64,000 bases of DNA from NCBI RefSeq assembly GCF_014647855.1, contig NZ_BMPZ01000001.1, positions 1-64,000 of the forward strand, written 5' to 3'. The DNA is from Shewanella gelidii (lineage in GTDB: Bacteria; Pseudomonadota; Gammaproteobacteria; Enterobacterales; Shewanellaceae). Positions 8,732 to 17,611 of the stretch are shown piece after piece. The notes under the pieces are model-generated. The model saw only the letters and a list, made by a program, of their open reading frames with translations, ran no database searches and was not told the origin of the DNA. The position numbers were made by a program, and so were the translations under genes. Every line of letters begins with the position of its first letter. Within the stretch, counting starts at the first letter, position 1.

Positions 8732-10276
8732 TTATTGCGATTTAGGCTTCGTAATTTTGTAATCCCTTAGCTTATTCGCAATGGCCGTATGAGAAACCCC
8801 AAGCTTTCTCGCTAACTGCCTTGTGCTCGGGTATGCTGGATATAGTCGGCGCAATAACCCTGATTCATATTGCTTCATTGCATCATCAAGAGAACCTTCA
8901 AACTCGTCATCATAGTAGCCAAAGCCCTCTGCATAAGACGGTAATTTGAGCTGCTCAACGGTTAGCTCTGCCGAGCCATCCCACATCGAGACCGCTCTGA
9001 AAATTGCATTTTTTAACTGACGAACATTGCCGGGCCAAGCATAGGTCATCAAATGATCTCGGCAAGCGGTTGAGATGCGACGAACTGGACAGGATAATTG
9101 CTGGCTATAGTGCTCAAGGAACATTTCAGTCAGTGGGATAACATCTACGCGTCGCTCGCGTAATGCAGGCATATGGAAGCTTAGTACATGGATCCGATAA
9201 TAAAGATCTTCCCTAAACTCACCGGTTTGGCAGAGCTCAGCCAAATTATTTTGCGTCGCACAAATCACCCGAACATCAACCCGAACCTCTTTTTCGCCAC
9301 CAATTCGCCTGAAATGCCCATCCTGCAACAGCCGTAGCAGCTTGACTTGGGCTCCGACGGATAACTCAGCGATTTCATCAAGAAAAATTGTCCCACCAGA
9401 AGCTTCAGCAAATAGCCCTTGCTTGATGATCTCACCACCTGCAACATACCCAAATAGCTCTTCTTCCGCTGCACTTTCAGGTACTGCGGCACAGTTAATC
9501 GCAATAAATGGCTGCTCACGGCGTAGACTTGCATCATGACAGGCTCTCGCCATTAACTCTTTACCCGTTCCAGTCTCACCCGTGATGAGCAATGGCGCAT
9601 CTAAATGAGCCATCCTTTTGGCGTGCTTCAGCACCTCTTGCATGTTGTCACTTACTGCAAGTACGTTATCGAAACCTGTTGTTTGGTTTTGCAAAGCATT
9701 AAATTGTTTGCCAACTCTTGCTGGTGACTTCAGAGAAACAACTGCCCCCACCAAAATAGAACTTTGGCTATCATCTGGGAGATAAATAGGTAACATTTCT
9801 GCAAGGTATTCACGCTGCCCAATCATCACGCGAGCAGCTTGAGCTAATACCTCGCCTTCACTTAACCAACGGCTAAAGCTAAAGCCTTGAACCCAATGGT
9901 TAAGTGGTTCATCAATAACCTCGTGCTCCTGCATTGATAGGGTTTGTAAAGCGGACTCATTCACAATGCGAATTCGTGATTTTGAATCAATAGAAAACAC
10001 GGAATCAGGTAGGGTTCGCAACAAAGTTTTTAATGCGTAGTGTTCCTGCTCTGACGGCATAAATGAAACCGTTCGAACATCTTTCACACTCTCCACTTTG
10101 CGGATTTGAGGCATCAATACACTCAAGGTATCAAAGCTTACCTCTGCAAACTGCAAAAATAGAAAACCTTGATTACTTGCATCGATGGCCATTAGATTAA
10201 TATCGTACCGCTCTAGTACTTCCAGAATATCTTTTGCAAGACCCACTCTGTCTTGACAGCTCACTTCCAAGCGCAT
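8732..10276 (-). CDS. tyrR: TyrR-family transcriptional regulator of aromatic amino acid metabolism
   Basis: A 514-residue cytoplasmic regulator, the same length as E. coli TyrR (513). Order: ACT domain (about 1-75), PAS (80-190), AAA+ ATPase (205-430) with Walker A GETGTGKE, and a C-terminal helix-turn-helix (STRQLARKLGVSHTAIANKL). The sigma-54 contact motif GAFTGA is absent from the expected loop (GYVAGGEIIKQG instead), as in E. coli TyrR, so it likely acts on sigma-70 promoters. Its neighbours phhA/phhB and fahA/maiA, and the TyrR box upstream of phhA, point to control of phenylalanine and tyrosine catabolism. Confidence 0.92.
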   Translation of the reverse strand: MRLEVSCQDRVGLAKDILEVLERYDINLMAIDASNQGFLFLQFAEVSFDTLSVLMPQIRKVESVKDVRTVSFMPSEQEHYALKTLLRTLPDSVFSIDSKSRIRIVNESALQTLSMQEHEVIDEPLNHWVQGFSFSRWLSEGEVLAQAARVMIGQREYLAEMLPIYLPDDSQSSILVGAVVSLKSPARVGKQFNALQNQTTGFDNVLAVSDNMQEVLKHAKRMAHLDAPLLITGETGTGKELMARACHDASLRREQPFIAINCAAVPESAAEEELFGYVAGGEIIKQGLFAEASGGTIFLDEIAELSVGAQVKLLRLLQDGHFRRIGGEKEVRVDVRVICATQNNLAELCQTGEFREDLYYRIHVLSFHMPALRERRVDVIPLTEMFLEHYSQQLSCPVRRISTACRDHLMTYAWPGNVRQLKNAIFRAVSMWDGSAELTVEQLKLPSYAEGFGYYDDEFEGSLDDAMKQYESGLLRRLYPAYPSTRQLARKLGVSHTAIANKLRDYKITKPKSQ

Positions 10277-10465
10277 AGGACCGTATTTCCCTTTGATTTG
10301 AATCTAGGACGATTAAATCGTGTACTTGTAATCTATGTTTAACGCCAATAAAGCATGACGAAGATCACATTTATGTGTATTTATGGCTATACGGTAGAAG
10401 GTTATGAGCGTTGTGGCAAGAGTTGTTTACACTTGAATACAATTTGGAGCAAAAACACTGTAGAA

Positions 10466-10495
10466 GCGAAGCGTGCAATCTAAGCACCGCTTCGC
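10466..10495 (-). terminator. Hairpin terminator after phhB
   Basis: GCGAAGCG (10466-10473) pairs with CGCTTCGC (10488-10495), with additional TGC/GCA pairing in the loop. It lies 10 bp beyond the phhB stop in its direction of transcription. The following tract is T-rich but broken (TTCTACAGTGTTTTT). Confidence 0.55.
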
Positions 10496-10504
10496 ATTTT
10501 CATA

Positions 10505-10846
10505 TTAAGAGTCTAATAGTGCATCTGTTTTCGCTGCCATAATAAAGTCATTGCGGTGCAACCCTTTAATGGAGTGAGACCACCAAGTTACCGTCACTTT
10601 GCCCCATTCGGTCAAAATACCAGGATGATGAAATTCGGACTCGGCCAGTTCAGCAAGTTGATTCGTAAATACCATCGCAAGCTTAAAATTTTTAAATTTG
10701 TAAACTCTCTCTAGTTGCATAATCCCATCTCTCACTTCAACACCCCAGTCAGGAATCAAGCGGATTAATTCAGCCAATTCATGCTCTGTAACTTTGGGGG
10801 CATCGGCTTGACACGCTTCGCAGGTCATACTTGCTAGTTTATTCAT
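10505..10846 (-). CDS. phhB: Pterin-4a-carbinolamine dehydratase
   Basis: A 113-residue cytoplasmic enzyme that dehydrates 4a-hydroxytetrahydropterin so the phenylalanine hydroxylase cofactor can be recycled. The family motif with the paired catalytic histidines is present (SEFHHPG), followed by [16 protein letters not shown] near the C-terminus. The ATG follows AAGGAAATCAA. It is 60 bp downstream of phhA in the same orientation, the standard phhAB operon. Confidence 0.95.
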   Translation of the reverse strand: MNKLASMTCEACQADAPKVTEHELAELIRLIPDWGVEVRDGIMQLERVYKFKNFKLAMVFTNQLAELAESEFHHPGILTEWGKVTVTWWSHSIKGLHRNDFIMAAKTDALLDS

Positions 10847-10906
10847 TTGATTTCCTTGCTCTTTTTTTAGTCCGGTGATTCGTTATGTCTCGACGCACAA
10901 ATTGCT

Positions 10907-11713
10907 TTAACTCGCTTGGTGGTCAAACAAAGGTTGAAATAACCCCAGTGACTTTGCTTGGCTAACTGCGGCCATAATATCCATTGACGCGATTTCATCT
11001 AAATAGTCGACTGAATCTATCGCGTAATAGACAGGCTGCATAATATCTATTCGATAAGGTGTTCTGAGTACATCAACTATATTGAACTCTCGGATATCTG
11101 GCTGAGTCCCCATGCAATATAAAGTTTCTCCAGGTGAACTGAGTATTCCGCCGCCGTAAATTTGCAGCTTTGAAGGTTCCTGAGCGCTGAATTGATTACG
11201 CAACAGACCAAATTCAACGGTAAACCAATAAAGCCGAGCCAAAAACACGCGATCTTCTTTAGATGCTGCCAAACCGAGTTGTCCGTATTTCTGTGAAAAA
11301 TTCGCAAAAGCTTGATTGGTTAGCAGTGGGCAATGGCCAAATATCTCGTGGAAAATATCGGGTTCTTGCAAATAATCAAACTCTTGTTCGCTTCGAATAA
11401 ATGTCGCGACAGGAAATTTTTGACTTGCCAATAACTCAAAAAATTTGCCGAACGAAATCAACGCAGGTACAGGCGCAGTTTGCCAGCCAGTGGTTTGCAT
11501 CAACACCTGATCAATTTCATTTAATTGCGGAATACGCTCTTTCGACAATGCCAAGGCATCGAGTCCCGCCATATATTCCTGACAAGCTCGCCCCGGCAAG
11601 TTTTCTATCTGACGCTCAAATAAACGTTGCCAAATTTGATGCTCATTATCTGGGTATTCTATATAGCCAGAAGCATTCGCTTCTCTCGCCGTGTAAGCAG
11701 TTGCTTTTGTCAT
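10907..11713 (-). CDS. phhA: Phenylalanine 4-monooxygenase
   Basis: Non-haem iron, tetrahydropterin-dependent enzyme converting phenylalanine to tyrosine. The 268-residue length fits the bacterial single-domain form. The iron-binding His pair is in FHEIFGHCPLL and the glutamate in WFTVEFGLL; the pterin-binding PEPDIFHE-type loop is also present (QEPDIFHE). It is the first gene of phhAB, divergent from galU across about 290 bp that carry a strong TyrR box and an in-phase direct repeat. Confidence 0.96.
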   Translation of the reverse strand: MTKATAYTAREANASGYIEYPDNEHQIWQRLFERQIENLPGRACQEYMAGLDALALSKERIPQLNEIDQVLMQTTGWQTAPVPALISFGKFFELLASQKFPVATFIRSEQEFDYLQEPDIFHEIFGHCPLLTNQAFANFSQKYGQLGLAASKEDRVFLARLYWFTVEFGLLRNQFSAQEPSKLQIYGGGILSSPGETLYCMGTQPDIREFNIVDVLRTPYRIDIMQPVYYAIDSVDYLDEIASMDIMAAVSQAKSLGLFQPLFDHQAS

Positions 11714-11751
11714 ATCAATGATTCATTTCTTAAATCCACATATACACATAC

Positions 11752-11791
11752 TTAACCAAATCCACACTTTTGTTAACCACATCACACTTTT
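11752..11791 (-). repeat. Direct repeat in the phhA promoter region
   Basis: TTAACCAAATCCACACTTTT (11752-11771) and TTAACCACATCACACTTTT (11773-11791) are near-identical copies 21 bp apart, i.e. two helical turns, about 40-80 bp upstream of phhA. A weaker third copy may start near 11730. Such phasing suggests paired activator binding. Confidence 0.5.
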
Positions 11792-11816
11792 AGTTCGGTG
11801 AGCGAACACCATTAGT

Positions 11817-11834
11817 TGTAAATTAATTGTTACA
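11817..11834. promoter_or_regulatory. TyrR box upstream of phhA
   Basis: TGTAAATTAATTGTTACA matches the TyrR palindrome TGTAAA-N6-TTTACA at 11 of 12 defined positions. It lies about 104 bp upstream of the phhA start and 174 bp upstream of galU. The tyrR gene is two genes away. Confidence 0.75.
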
Positions 11835-12007
11835 GCATCATTTTTCAGCAAAGTCATAAATGTCATCAACAGAAGCATGTTCGCATCTATAAATCATTGC
11901 TATGATGGTGAAAAATGCACTTGCACAAAAGCGTTCAATCAAGTCCCAATCGAAGACTTGAATTGACTGTCAATTAACACATCACGCGCAATGAAAAAGG
12001 AACAACG

Positions 12008-12931
12008 ATGAAACAGCAGATAATTCGTAAAGCCGTTATCCCTGTTGCAGGACTCGGCACACGCATGCTCCCAGCGACCAAGGCCATTCCAAAAGAAATG
12101 CTTCCCATCGTCGACAAACCTTTAATTCAGCATGTTGTAAATGAAGCGATACGAGCCGGTATTAAAGAGATTGTTCTCGTGACTCATGCAAGTAAAAACT
12201 CTATCGAGAACCACTTCGATACAAGTTTCGAGCTTGAAGCGCAGCTTGAGCGACGCGTAAAACGCCAACTACTTGATGAAGTTCAATCCATATGTCCTCC
12301 TGGTGTAACAGTCATCAGCGTCAGACAATCACAGGCAAAAGGCCTAGGACATGCAATACTTTGCGCCCAATCTGTAGTTGGAAATGAACCATTTGCCGTC
12401 TTACTCCCCGATGTCATTATTGACGAAGCGAGTTGCAACCTAAAAAAACAGAACCTGGCACACATGGTCAAGCGTTTTAATGAAGAGCAAATTGGGCAAA
12501 TCATGGTAGAAGCAGTACCAGAAGACAAAGTTGATCAATATGGTATTGCCGATCTTTCAGGTGAAAGCATTGTTCCTGGAGACTCATGCCCCATTGCGCA
12601 ATTGATCGAAAAGCCGGACCGCGAAGAAGCACCGTCTAATTACGCTGTGGTTGGTCGTTATATCCTTCCTAAAGAGATTTGGAAACTATTAGGTAAGACT
12701 CCTGCAGGGGCTGGAGATGAAATCCAACTCACCGATAGCATCGCAATGCTCATGGAAAAACAACAAGTAAATGCCTATTACATGCATGGTAAAAGTCATG
12801 ACTGCGGCAATAAAATGGGCTACATGCAGGCATGTGTAGAGTATGGTCTGCGTCACAAACAAATTGGTAGAGAGTTTGCTCTGTACCTCAAAGACATTGT
12901 AGAAAAACTCGAGAGTCAATCTGACTCTTAG
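12008..12931 (+). CDS. galU: UTP-glucose-1-phosphate uridylyltransferase
   Basis: Makes UDP-glucose from glucose-1-phosphate and UTP. The 307-residue protein has the nucleotide-binding N-terminus ([22 protein letters not shown] begins at residue 11), the PLIQ dimer/active-site segment and the [12 protein letters not shown] region of GalU. The start ATG follows AAAAAGGAACAACG. UDP-glucose feeds galE and the rhamnose and exopolysaccharide pathways elsewhere in the window. Confidence 0.96.
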   Translation: MKQQIIRKAVIPVAGLGTRMLPATKAIPKEMLPIVDKPLIQHVVNEAIRAGIKEIVLVTHASKNSIENHFDTSFELEAQLERRVKRQLLDEVQSICPPGVTVISVRQSQAKGLGHAILCAQSVVGNEPFAVLLPDVIIDEASCNLKKQNLAHMVKRFNEEQIGQIMVEAVPEDKVDQYGIADLSGESIVPGDSCPIAQLIEKPDREEAPSNYAVVGRYILPKEIWKLLGKTPAGAGDEIQLTDSIAMLMEKQQVNAYYMHGKSHDCGNKMGYMQACVEYGLRHKQIGREFALYLKDIVEKLESQSDS

Positions 12932-12976
12932 CCATTCAACCCTCTGATTAAAAAGAACATAAAAGCAATCAACAAT

Positions 12977-13465
12977 ATGAGCAATCGCGTTAACTTAAGT
13001 CGCCGGAATCTGTTTAACCGGCGCACGACACATGTCAATCGACCACCTTGGGTGAAAGAAGATATTGAATTTACAGATCTTTGCAGCCGCTGCGACAAAT
13101 GTATTCAGGCTTGCGAAACTCAAATCATTATCAAAGGGAGCGGCGGTTTTCCCGAAATTAGCTTCAATAGTGATGAGTGCACATTTTGCAAACAATGTGT
13201 CGAGGCATGCCCTGAGCCCATTTTCGGTAATACGAACGTTCGCCCTTGGCTTATAGTTGCTCAGGTTGATGAGAGTTGTCTGGTCAACCAAGGGGTCATG
13301 TGCCAAAGCTGTAAAGATGCGTGCGACTATGGGGCAATCAAATTTCCTCCAGCACTCGGCAAACCAGCTTTTCCTAGCATCACGATTGAAGATTGTACAG
13401 GATGCGGGGCTTGCGTTGCACCATGCCCCAATGATTCCATCAAAATTGAAATGCCAAAAAACTGA
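12977..13465 (+). CDS. napF: NapF-like ferredoxin-type protein
   Basis: A 162-residue cytoplasmic iron-sulfur protein with three 4Fe-4S cluster motifs: CSRCDKCIQAC, CTFCKQCVEACPEP and CTGCGACVAPCP, after an RRNLFNRR-containing N-terminus typical of NapF. NapF assists maturation of periplasmic nitrate reductase NapA. No other nap gene is present, so this is an orphan copy 45 bp behind galU, and its partner is unknown. Confidence 0.85.
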   Translation: MSNRVNLSRRNLFNRRTTHVNRPPWVKEDIEFTDLCSRCDKCIQACETQIIIKGSGGFPEISFNSDECTFCKQCVEACPEPIFGNTNVRPWLIVAQVDESCLVNQGVMCQSCKDACDYGAIKFPPALGKPAFPSITIEDCTGCGACVAPCPNDSIKIEMPKN

Positions 13466-13548
13466 CATCACAGTGCCAATTATTTATGGTTTTGTTCATC
13501 CAAAATACAGGTTAACATCCCTCAACTTCTAAGTTGTTAGAGAGTCTT

Positions 13549-13920
13549 ATGTTCAAAAAAAATAAAACAAACACAAGCCTGACTTTTATTGCGCAAGGAA
13601 CTCGATTTACAGGGGAATCGGCAATCATAGGTGATGCACTGATTGGCGGAGAACTCTTTGGCAAAGTTAACTCCAAAGGCACCATTACAGTCGAAGCAGG
13701 CGGACTACTTGAGGGAGAAGTCCGTTGCAAAGAGCTGAAAGTTGCCGGTGCTTTCAAAGGAAAACTCAGCTGTGACAAACTGATGATTACCGTCACGGGT
13801 ACAGTTGAAGGTGAAGTTGCTAGCAAATCGATGGAAATTACCGATGGTGGCCAATTTATCGGTATGCGGGTAAAAGATGACGTGATGTTACTCGAAGCAC
13901 AAACAGAACCCGAAGCATAA
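13549..13920 (+). CDS. Bactofilin-family protein
   Basis: A 123-residue cytoskeletal protein of the bactofilin (DUF583) family. The repeats of a beta-helix are visible through the middle (GDALIGGELFGKVNSKGTI, then VEAGGLLEGEV, then VEGEVASKSMEI). Family members polymerise without nucleotide and scaffold wall enzymes or polarity factors. The start at the ATG (13549) after AGAG is preferred to the upstream in-frame TTG at 13534. It is a single gene ending at a strong bidirectional terminator. Confidence 0.88.
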   Translation: MFKKNKTNTSLTFIAQGTRFTGESAIIGDALIGGELFGKVNSKGTITVEAGGLLEGEVRCKELKVAGAFKGKLSCDKLMITVTGTVEGEVASKSMEITDGGQFIGMRVKDDVMLLEAQTEPEA

Positions 13921-13973
13921 ACGTAAAAACCTAAGGCATTCAACGCTTTTATTGAGTGTGAATAATCGACAAA

Positions 13974-14010
13974 AGGCCGTTTATCGCCCATCCCTTACGG
14001 CCTCTGTTTT
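13974..14010. terminator. Bidirectional intrinsic terminator
   Basis: AGGCCGT (13974-13980) pairs with ACGGCCT (13997-14003); it is followed by CTGTTTT on the plus strand and TTTT on the minus strand. It separates the convergent bactofilin and 14047-14721 genes. Confidence 0.7.
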
Positions 14011-14046
14011 AGTTTGCTAGATATCAATCAAGTTGTTCATACTCAT

Positions 14047-14721
14047 TTAACGCATATACCCGCGTAACACATCCAAGAACTCTTCTGGCGGCCTATCTAA
14101 ACTATCCAAAGGGACATATAAGTGATAACCAAGGTATTGATCTAACATCATGCTTCTGTGGCCAAACATCGCCAAGACACCCGTGTACTCTTTGGTAGCC
14201 CGATTAGCAGCTTCATTGGAAGCGACAATTAACGGTGTAAATTCAAGCCCAAGATGTGCTTCCAAAGTATCCTCATTCTCGCCCTGTGCGGTCGCCGTCA
14301 TCATCAGAGGGCGTTGCTCCGTCAATAAGCCTGTCGCAAGACGAGGAGAGATAGTGTCCAAAATGGCACTTACGCTCTTCAGCTTAATACCGATATAAGG
14401 CAACTCTGTCATTTCTAAACCATGATTCACCCTAACAATGTCTACCCTTTGAATTTGTCGCCAATGCACAGAAACTTTTCCTCGACGATGGCGATAGGTG
14501 AACTTTTCACTATCGAGAGTAAAACTGTTGGATGGTTCAAGTAGCTTAGCAGCGCCTAAAATCAAGGAGACTGCGCCCAATGAAAAACAGGTAAGGCCTA
14601 CTGCAAAATTATCTGCTGAGTTTAAGAACAAGCCAATTCCAAGAAAAAGCACACTTGCACCCACAACAGTTAACGTTATTCCGTTTCTTTTAGAATAAGG
14701 GCGGATTTCAACAACAGACAT
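14047..14721 (-). CDS. Two-helix membrane protein, probable DUF2982 family
   Basis: A 224-residue protein with two adjacent N-terminal transmembrane helices (about 15-33 and 38-58), followed by a cytoplasmic domain of about 165 residues (FTYRHRRGKVSVHWRQIQRV) with a PH-like strand pattern. I recall this architecture as the DUF2982 family of marine gammaproteobacteria, but the assignment is from memory. The function is unknown. It lies 35 bp downstream of elyC in the same direction and probably shares its transcript. Confidence 0.7.
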   Translation of the reverse strand: MSVVEIRPYSKRNGITLTVVGASVLFLGIGLFLNSADNFAVGLTCFSLGAVSLILGAAKLLEPSNSFTLDSEKFTYRHRRGKVSVHWRQIQRVDIVRVNHGLEMTELPYIGIKLKSVSAILDTISPRLATGLLTEQRPLMMTATAQGENEDTLEAHLGLEFTPLIVASNEAANRATKEYTGVLAMFGHRSMMLDQYLGYHLYVPLDSLDRPPEEFLDVLRGYMR

Positions 14722-14756
14722 AAAAGCTCAAATATCAGAAATAATGACAGGGTAAA

Positions 14757-15512
14757 TTATAACACGTGAGTCTTAAGCCAGAACCACAGCCGGCCAATAT
14801 ACTCATGAATCGCCCTTTGACAACGGTACAAGTTTTCGGCCTCTAAGCGCCACCACAAACCATCTCTGGCAATAAAATCAGTCGGAGCAGGACTTGGGTA
14901 CAAACCCTGTTGATGAAAAATAGACATCGCTCTTGGCATATGCGTCGCAGATGTCACAATACGAAAAGGCGCATCAGCAAATCGCTGTTTAAACCACAAT
15001 GCTTCTTCAATCGTATCTTTTGCCCGAGGCTGTTGATAAATCTGTTGCTCGGAAACGCCTAATTCTAGCGCTGCTTGCGCAGCAATATAGGCATGGGAGT
15101 GCTCTACTTGATCGAGGGACTCATCGCCACTCCAGCCACTGGTCACTAAAGTGCAATGTTCACCCAATTGCAATTGACGAACCCCTTCCATTAGGCGGGC
15201 AAGCGCAGTCGATGATAGCTTTTGCAACGGCGGTAAGTCTGGTGACGTCGAATGACCCGAGCCAAGAACCAACACGATACATTCATGCTCGACTGCTTCT
15301 GAGTTTACCGAGTATTGCTGCTCTAATGGCGCAACAATCAAGTTCACCCCTAATTGACTACTCAGTAGTAACAATAAGCCAATGACACTTGACAGTAAAA
15401 TACGTGCAGCAGTTGGACGGCGGTACAGAATGACCATAGAAAAAAGTAATAAAATGATAAAAACAGAAATAGGCATCATCAACATTGATGCCATTTTCTT
15501 CACCCAAAACAT
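14757..15512 (-). CDS. elyC: ElyC/SanA/YdcF-family envelope protein (DUF218)
   Basis: A 251-residue inner-membrane protein with two N-terminal helices (about 12-28 and 36-56) and a periplasmic DUF218 domain. The family's VLGSG, LVTSGWSGDE, and ATHMPRAMSIF segments are all present. E. coli ElyC (259 residues) affects peptidoglycan and enterobacterial common antigen lipid-carrier metabolism. The start ATG at 15512 follows GGGTGAC; a GTG four codons upstream is possible. Confidence 0.85.
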   Translation of the reverse strand: MFWVKKMASMLMMPISVFIILLLFSMVILYRRPTAARILLSSVIGLLLLLSSQLGVNLIVAPLEQQYSVNSEAVEHECIVLVLGSGHSTSPDLPPLQKLSSTALARLMEGVRQLQLGEHCTLVTSGWSGDESLDQVEHSHAYIAAQAALELGVSEQQIYQQPRAKDTIEEALWFKQRFADAPFRIVTSATHMPRAMSIFHQQGLYPSPAPTDFIARDGLWWRLEAENLYRCQRAIHEYIGRLWFWLKTHVL

Positions 15513-15565
15513 GATGTCACCCACAATAAATCCCTTTATCTATGTATATCTAAATATTTTCTGTT

Positions 15566-16528
15566 TTAAGCCTTTGCTGCATCGCTCCACAACCAAGCAG
15601 CACCACGAACACCAGATGAATCGCCAAACTGATTTTTAAGGATCGGCGTTGTACATTCCCCACCAAATACATATTGAGGTAATATCAAAGGTAAAGCACT
15701 GTATATCGATTCAATGTTCGACATTCCTCCGCCCAAAACAATCACATCGGGATCCAGCAAATTAATCACATGAGCAAGCGCACGGGCTAGCCTATCTAGA
15801 TACAGATTGAAAGCCTGACAAGCTAAATAATGCTCATTTTGCACCAATTGCATAATTTCAATCGTAGTCAATTTCTGAGCCGACAATTTCTGATATTCAG
15901 CAGTAAAACCAGTTCCAGAAATGAACGTTTCAATGCAATCATATTGACCACAAAAACATAGATTTGACTGGATTTCCTGCGGACGCATCCAGGGAAGCGG
16001 ATTGTGCCCCCATTCACCTGCAATACGATTGGGTCCAAGCAAAGCACGACCATTGATAGCGATACCAGCGCCACAACCCGTGCCCAAAATAACCCCAAAT
16101 ACCAACGGTTTTCCTGCACCAGCGCCATCTATAGCTTCCGAAACCGTAAAACAATTTGCATCATTGGCAATTCGAACCGGGCGCTCCAAGAGCAACTCAA
16201 TATCTTCTTGGAAATTCTGCCCATTCAACCATACCGAATTCGCATTTTTAACCAAACCCGTTTGCTTCGAAATTGCGCCTGGAATACCAATTCCCACCGG
16301 TGTTGCAATCATATTGTTAACACGAGTTTGTCTTCGATTTTTATTTTCGAATATATCTTTGTTAGCAGATAAATGACTTTCAGCTTGAGCAACTAGTCGA
16401 GTTATAGCCTCAAGGGTACCATGATAGCTTTTTGGTGTTTCAATGCGCTTTCGATAGTGTTCTTGACCCTGCTCATCAAGAGCGATCAACTCGATTTTCG
16501 TGCCGCCTAAATCTACCCCGAATCTCAT
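15566..16528 (-). CDS. ROK-family sugar kinase (fructokinase-like)
   Basis: A 320-residue cytoplasmic kinase. The ATP-binding DLGGTKIELIAL is at residues 6-17, the sugar-binding IPGAIS and NDANCF segments follow, and the ROK zinc motif is CFCGQYDCIETFISG. Mak (fructokinase) and NagK have the same plan; the exact sugar cannot be fixed. About 20 polar residues (around 75-95, KNRRQTRVN) extend a surface loop compared with E. coli Mak. The start ATG (16528) follows GGTGGTGAGA; the frame runs 11 codons further without similarity. Confidence 0.85.
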   Translation of the reverse strand: MRFGVDLGGTKIELIALDEQGQEHYRKRIETPKSYHGTLEAITRLVAQAESHLSANKDIFENKNRRQTRVNNMIATPVGIGIPGAISKQTGLVKNANSVWLNGQNFQEDIELLLERPVRIANDANCFTVSEAIDGAGAGKPLVFGVILGTGCGAGIAINGRALLGPNRIAGEWGHNPLPWMRPQEIQSNLCFCGQYDCIETFISGTGFTAEYQKLSAQKLTTIEIMQLVQNEHYLACQAFNLYLDRLARALAHVINLLDPDVIVLGGGMSNIESIYSALPLILPQYVFGGECTTPILKNQFGDSSGVRGAAWLWSDAAKA

Positions 16529-16665
16529 TCTCACCACCATCCGATAAAAGGTTGAATCCACCTAGGCTTGAGCAGGACTACACCCGACATCCACAACCAA
16601 CGTCTTCATTAAAAGTCAAAATATTATAGTCACTTTGAATGCAGAACTAGGCTTCAACAAATCCA

Positions 16666-17496
16666 TTATTTCCATTGGGCAGAAGTCGCAATAAAAAACG
16701 GATTTAACAGGCTAGATTTTTGATTATATTTCAAGCGAATATCTGCATCGTAAATGTTCACTCGACCACCAGCACTTTCAAGTACCGCTTGTGCGGCAGC
16801 GGTGTCCCACTCACTTGTCGGACCCAGTCTAGGGTAGATATCAGCGGCGCCCTCCGCCAATAAACAAAACTTGAGAGAGCTTCCAACGGAGAGCATTTCA
16901 TAGTCATCAAGATTTGCAAGGTAATCAGAAAGCAAAGGGCTTGGATGAGAACGACTGCCAACAATGATCGGCACCTTGCGCGGCACAGAAGATTTGGCAA
17001 ATAGCTGAGAGAGCTTTGCTGGGACAGGCGCTGAACAACGCTGCTGATTGACTGCCGATGTTACTTCAAGCCATGCGCCAAAACCTAAAGCACCGGAGTA
17101 GCATTTACCGAGTGCAGGTGCATAAACAACACCAGCGACCGCAACGCCTTGATGTATGTAAGCTATATTCACCGTAAATTCACCATTGTGCTGAATAAAC
17201 TCCTTCGTTCCATCCAGCGGATCAATGAGCCAATATGCTGGCCATTGCTTGCGTGTTTCCCAATCAATCGCTTCTGATTCTTCAGATAGGACCGGAACCT
17301 CTGGCGTCAGTTTCGTGAGCCCTTGCACGATAACTTGGTGGCTCGCCATATCTGCTATAGTCACGGGACTATCATCGGACTTCACCTGAACAGATAATTG
17401 ATCTGTGCCGTAATGCTGCATAATGGCTTGGCCTGCTTGTTTCGCAATATCTGCCATTACAGATAAGTATTCGCTTTGAAAACGAGTAATAGGCAA
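16666..17496 (-). CDS. cysQ: 3'(2'),5'-bisphosphate nucleotidase
   Basis: Mg-dependent phosphatase of the inositol monophosphatase superfamily that clears PAP from sulfate assimilation. The metal-site motifs are LSEESE, LIDPLDGTKEF and SEWDTAAAQAV. I chose the TTG at 17496 because AAGGAG stands exactly 6 nt before it; a GTG 11 codons upstream has no such site. That gives 276 residues, slightly longer than E. coli CysQ (246). It is oriented with its neighbours but with 110-140 bp gaps on both sides. Confidence 0.9.
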   Translation of the reverse strand: MPITRFQSEYLSVMADIAKQAGQAIMQHYGTDQLSVQVKSDDSPVTIADMASHQVIVQGLTKLTPEVPVLSEESEAIDWETRKQWPAYWLIDPLDGTKEFIQHNGEFTVNIAYIHQGVAVAGVVYAPALGKCYSGALGFGAWLEVTSAVNQQRCSAPVPAKLSQLFAKSSVPRKVPIIVGSRSHPSPLLSDYLANLDDYEMLSVGSSLKFCLLAEGAADIYPRLGPTSEWDTAAAQAVLESAGGRVNIYDADIRLKYNQKSSLLNPFFIATSAQWK

Positions 17497-17611
17497 TCGA
17501 GACTCCTTCGCTTCGATAGGTAATACCACAATGATTATGGCATTAAAACTGTTAAGCTTTTAATAACAAATACCTTTTATTCATGATAAAAGGTTATAGG
17601 TAAAACGATTT

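Noticed and set aside
10336..10375. Second CRP-like site and weak TyrR box upstream of tyrR
   Set aside because: The CRP half-site ATGAC and the TGTAAT-N5-TTTAAC box each depart too far from consensus to list as sites.
12995..13471. 158-codon minus-strand frame opposite napF
   Set aside because: Cys-rich shadow of the ferredoxin gene; the plus-strand product has intact 4Fe-4S motifs.
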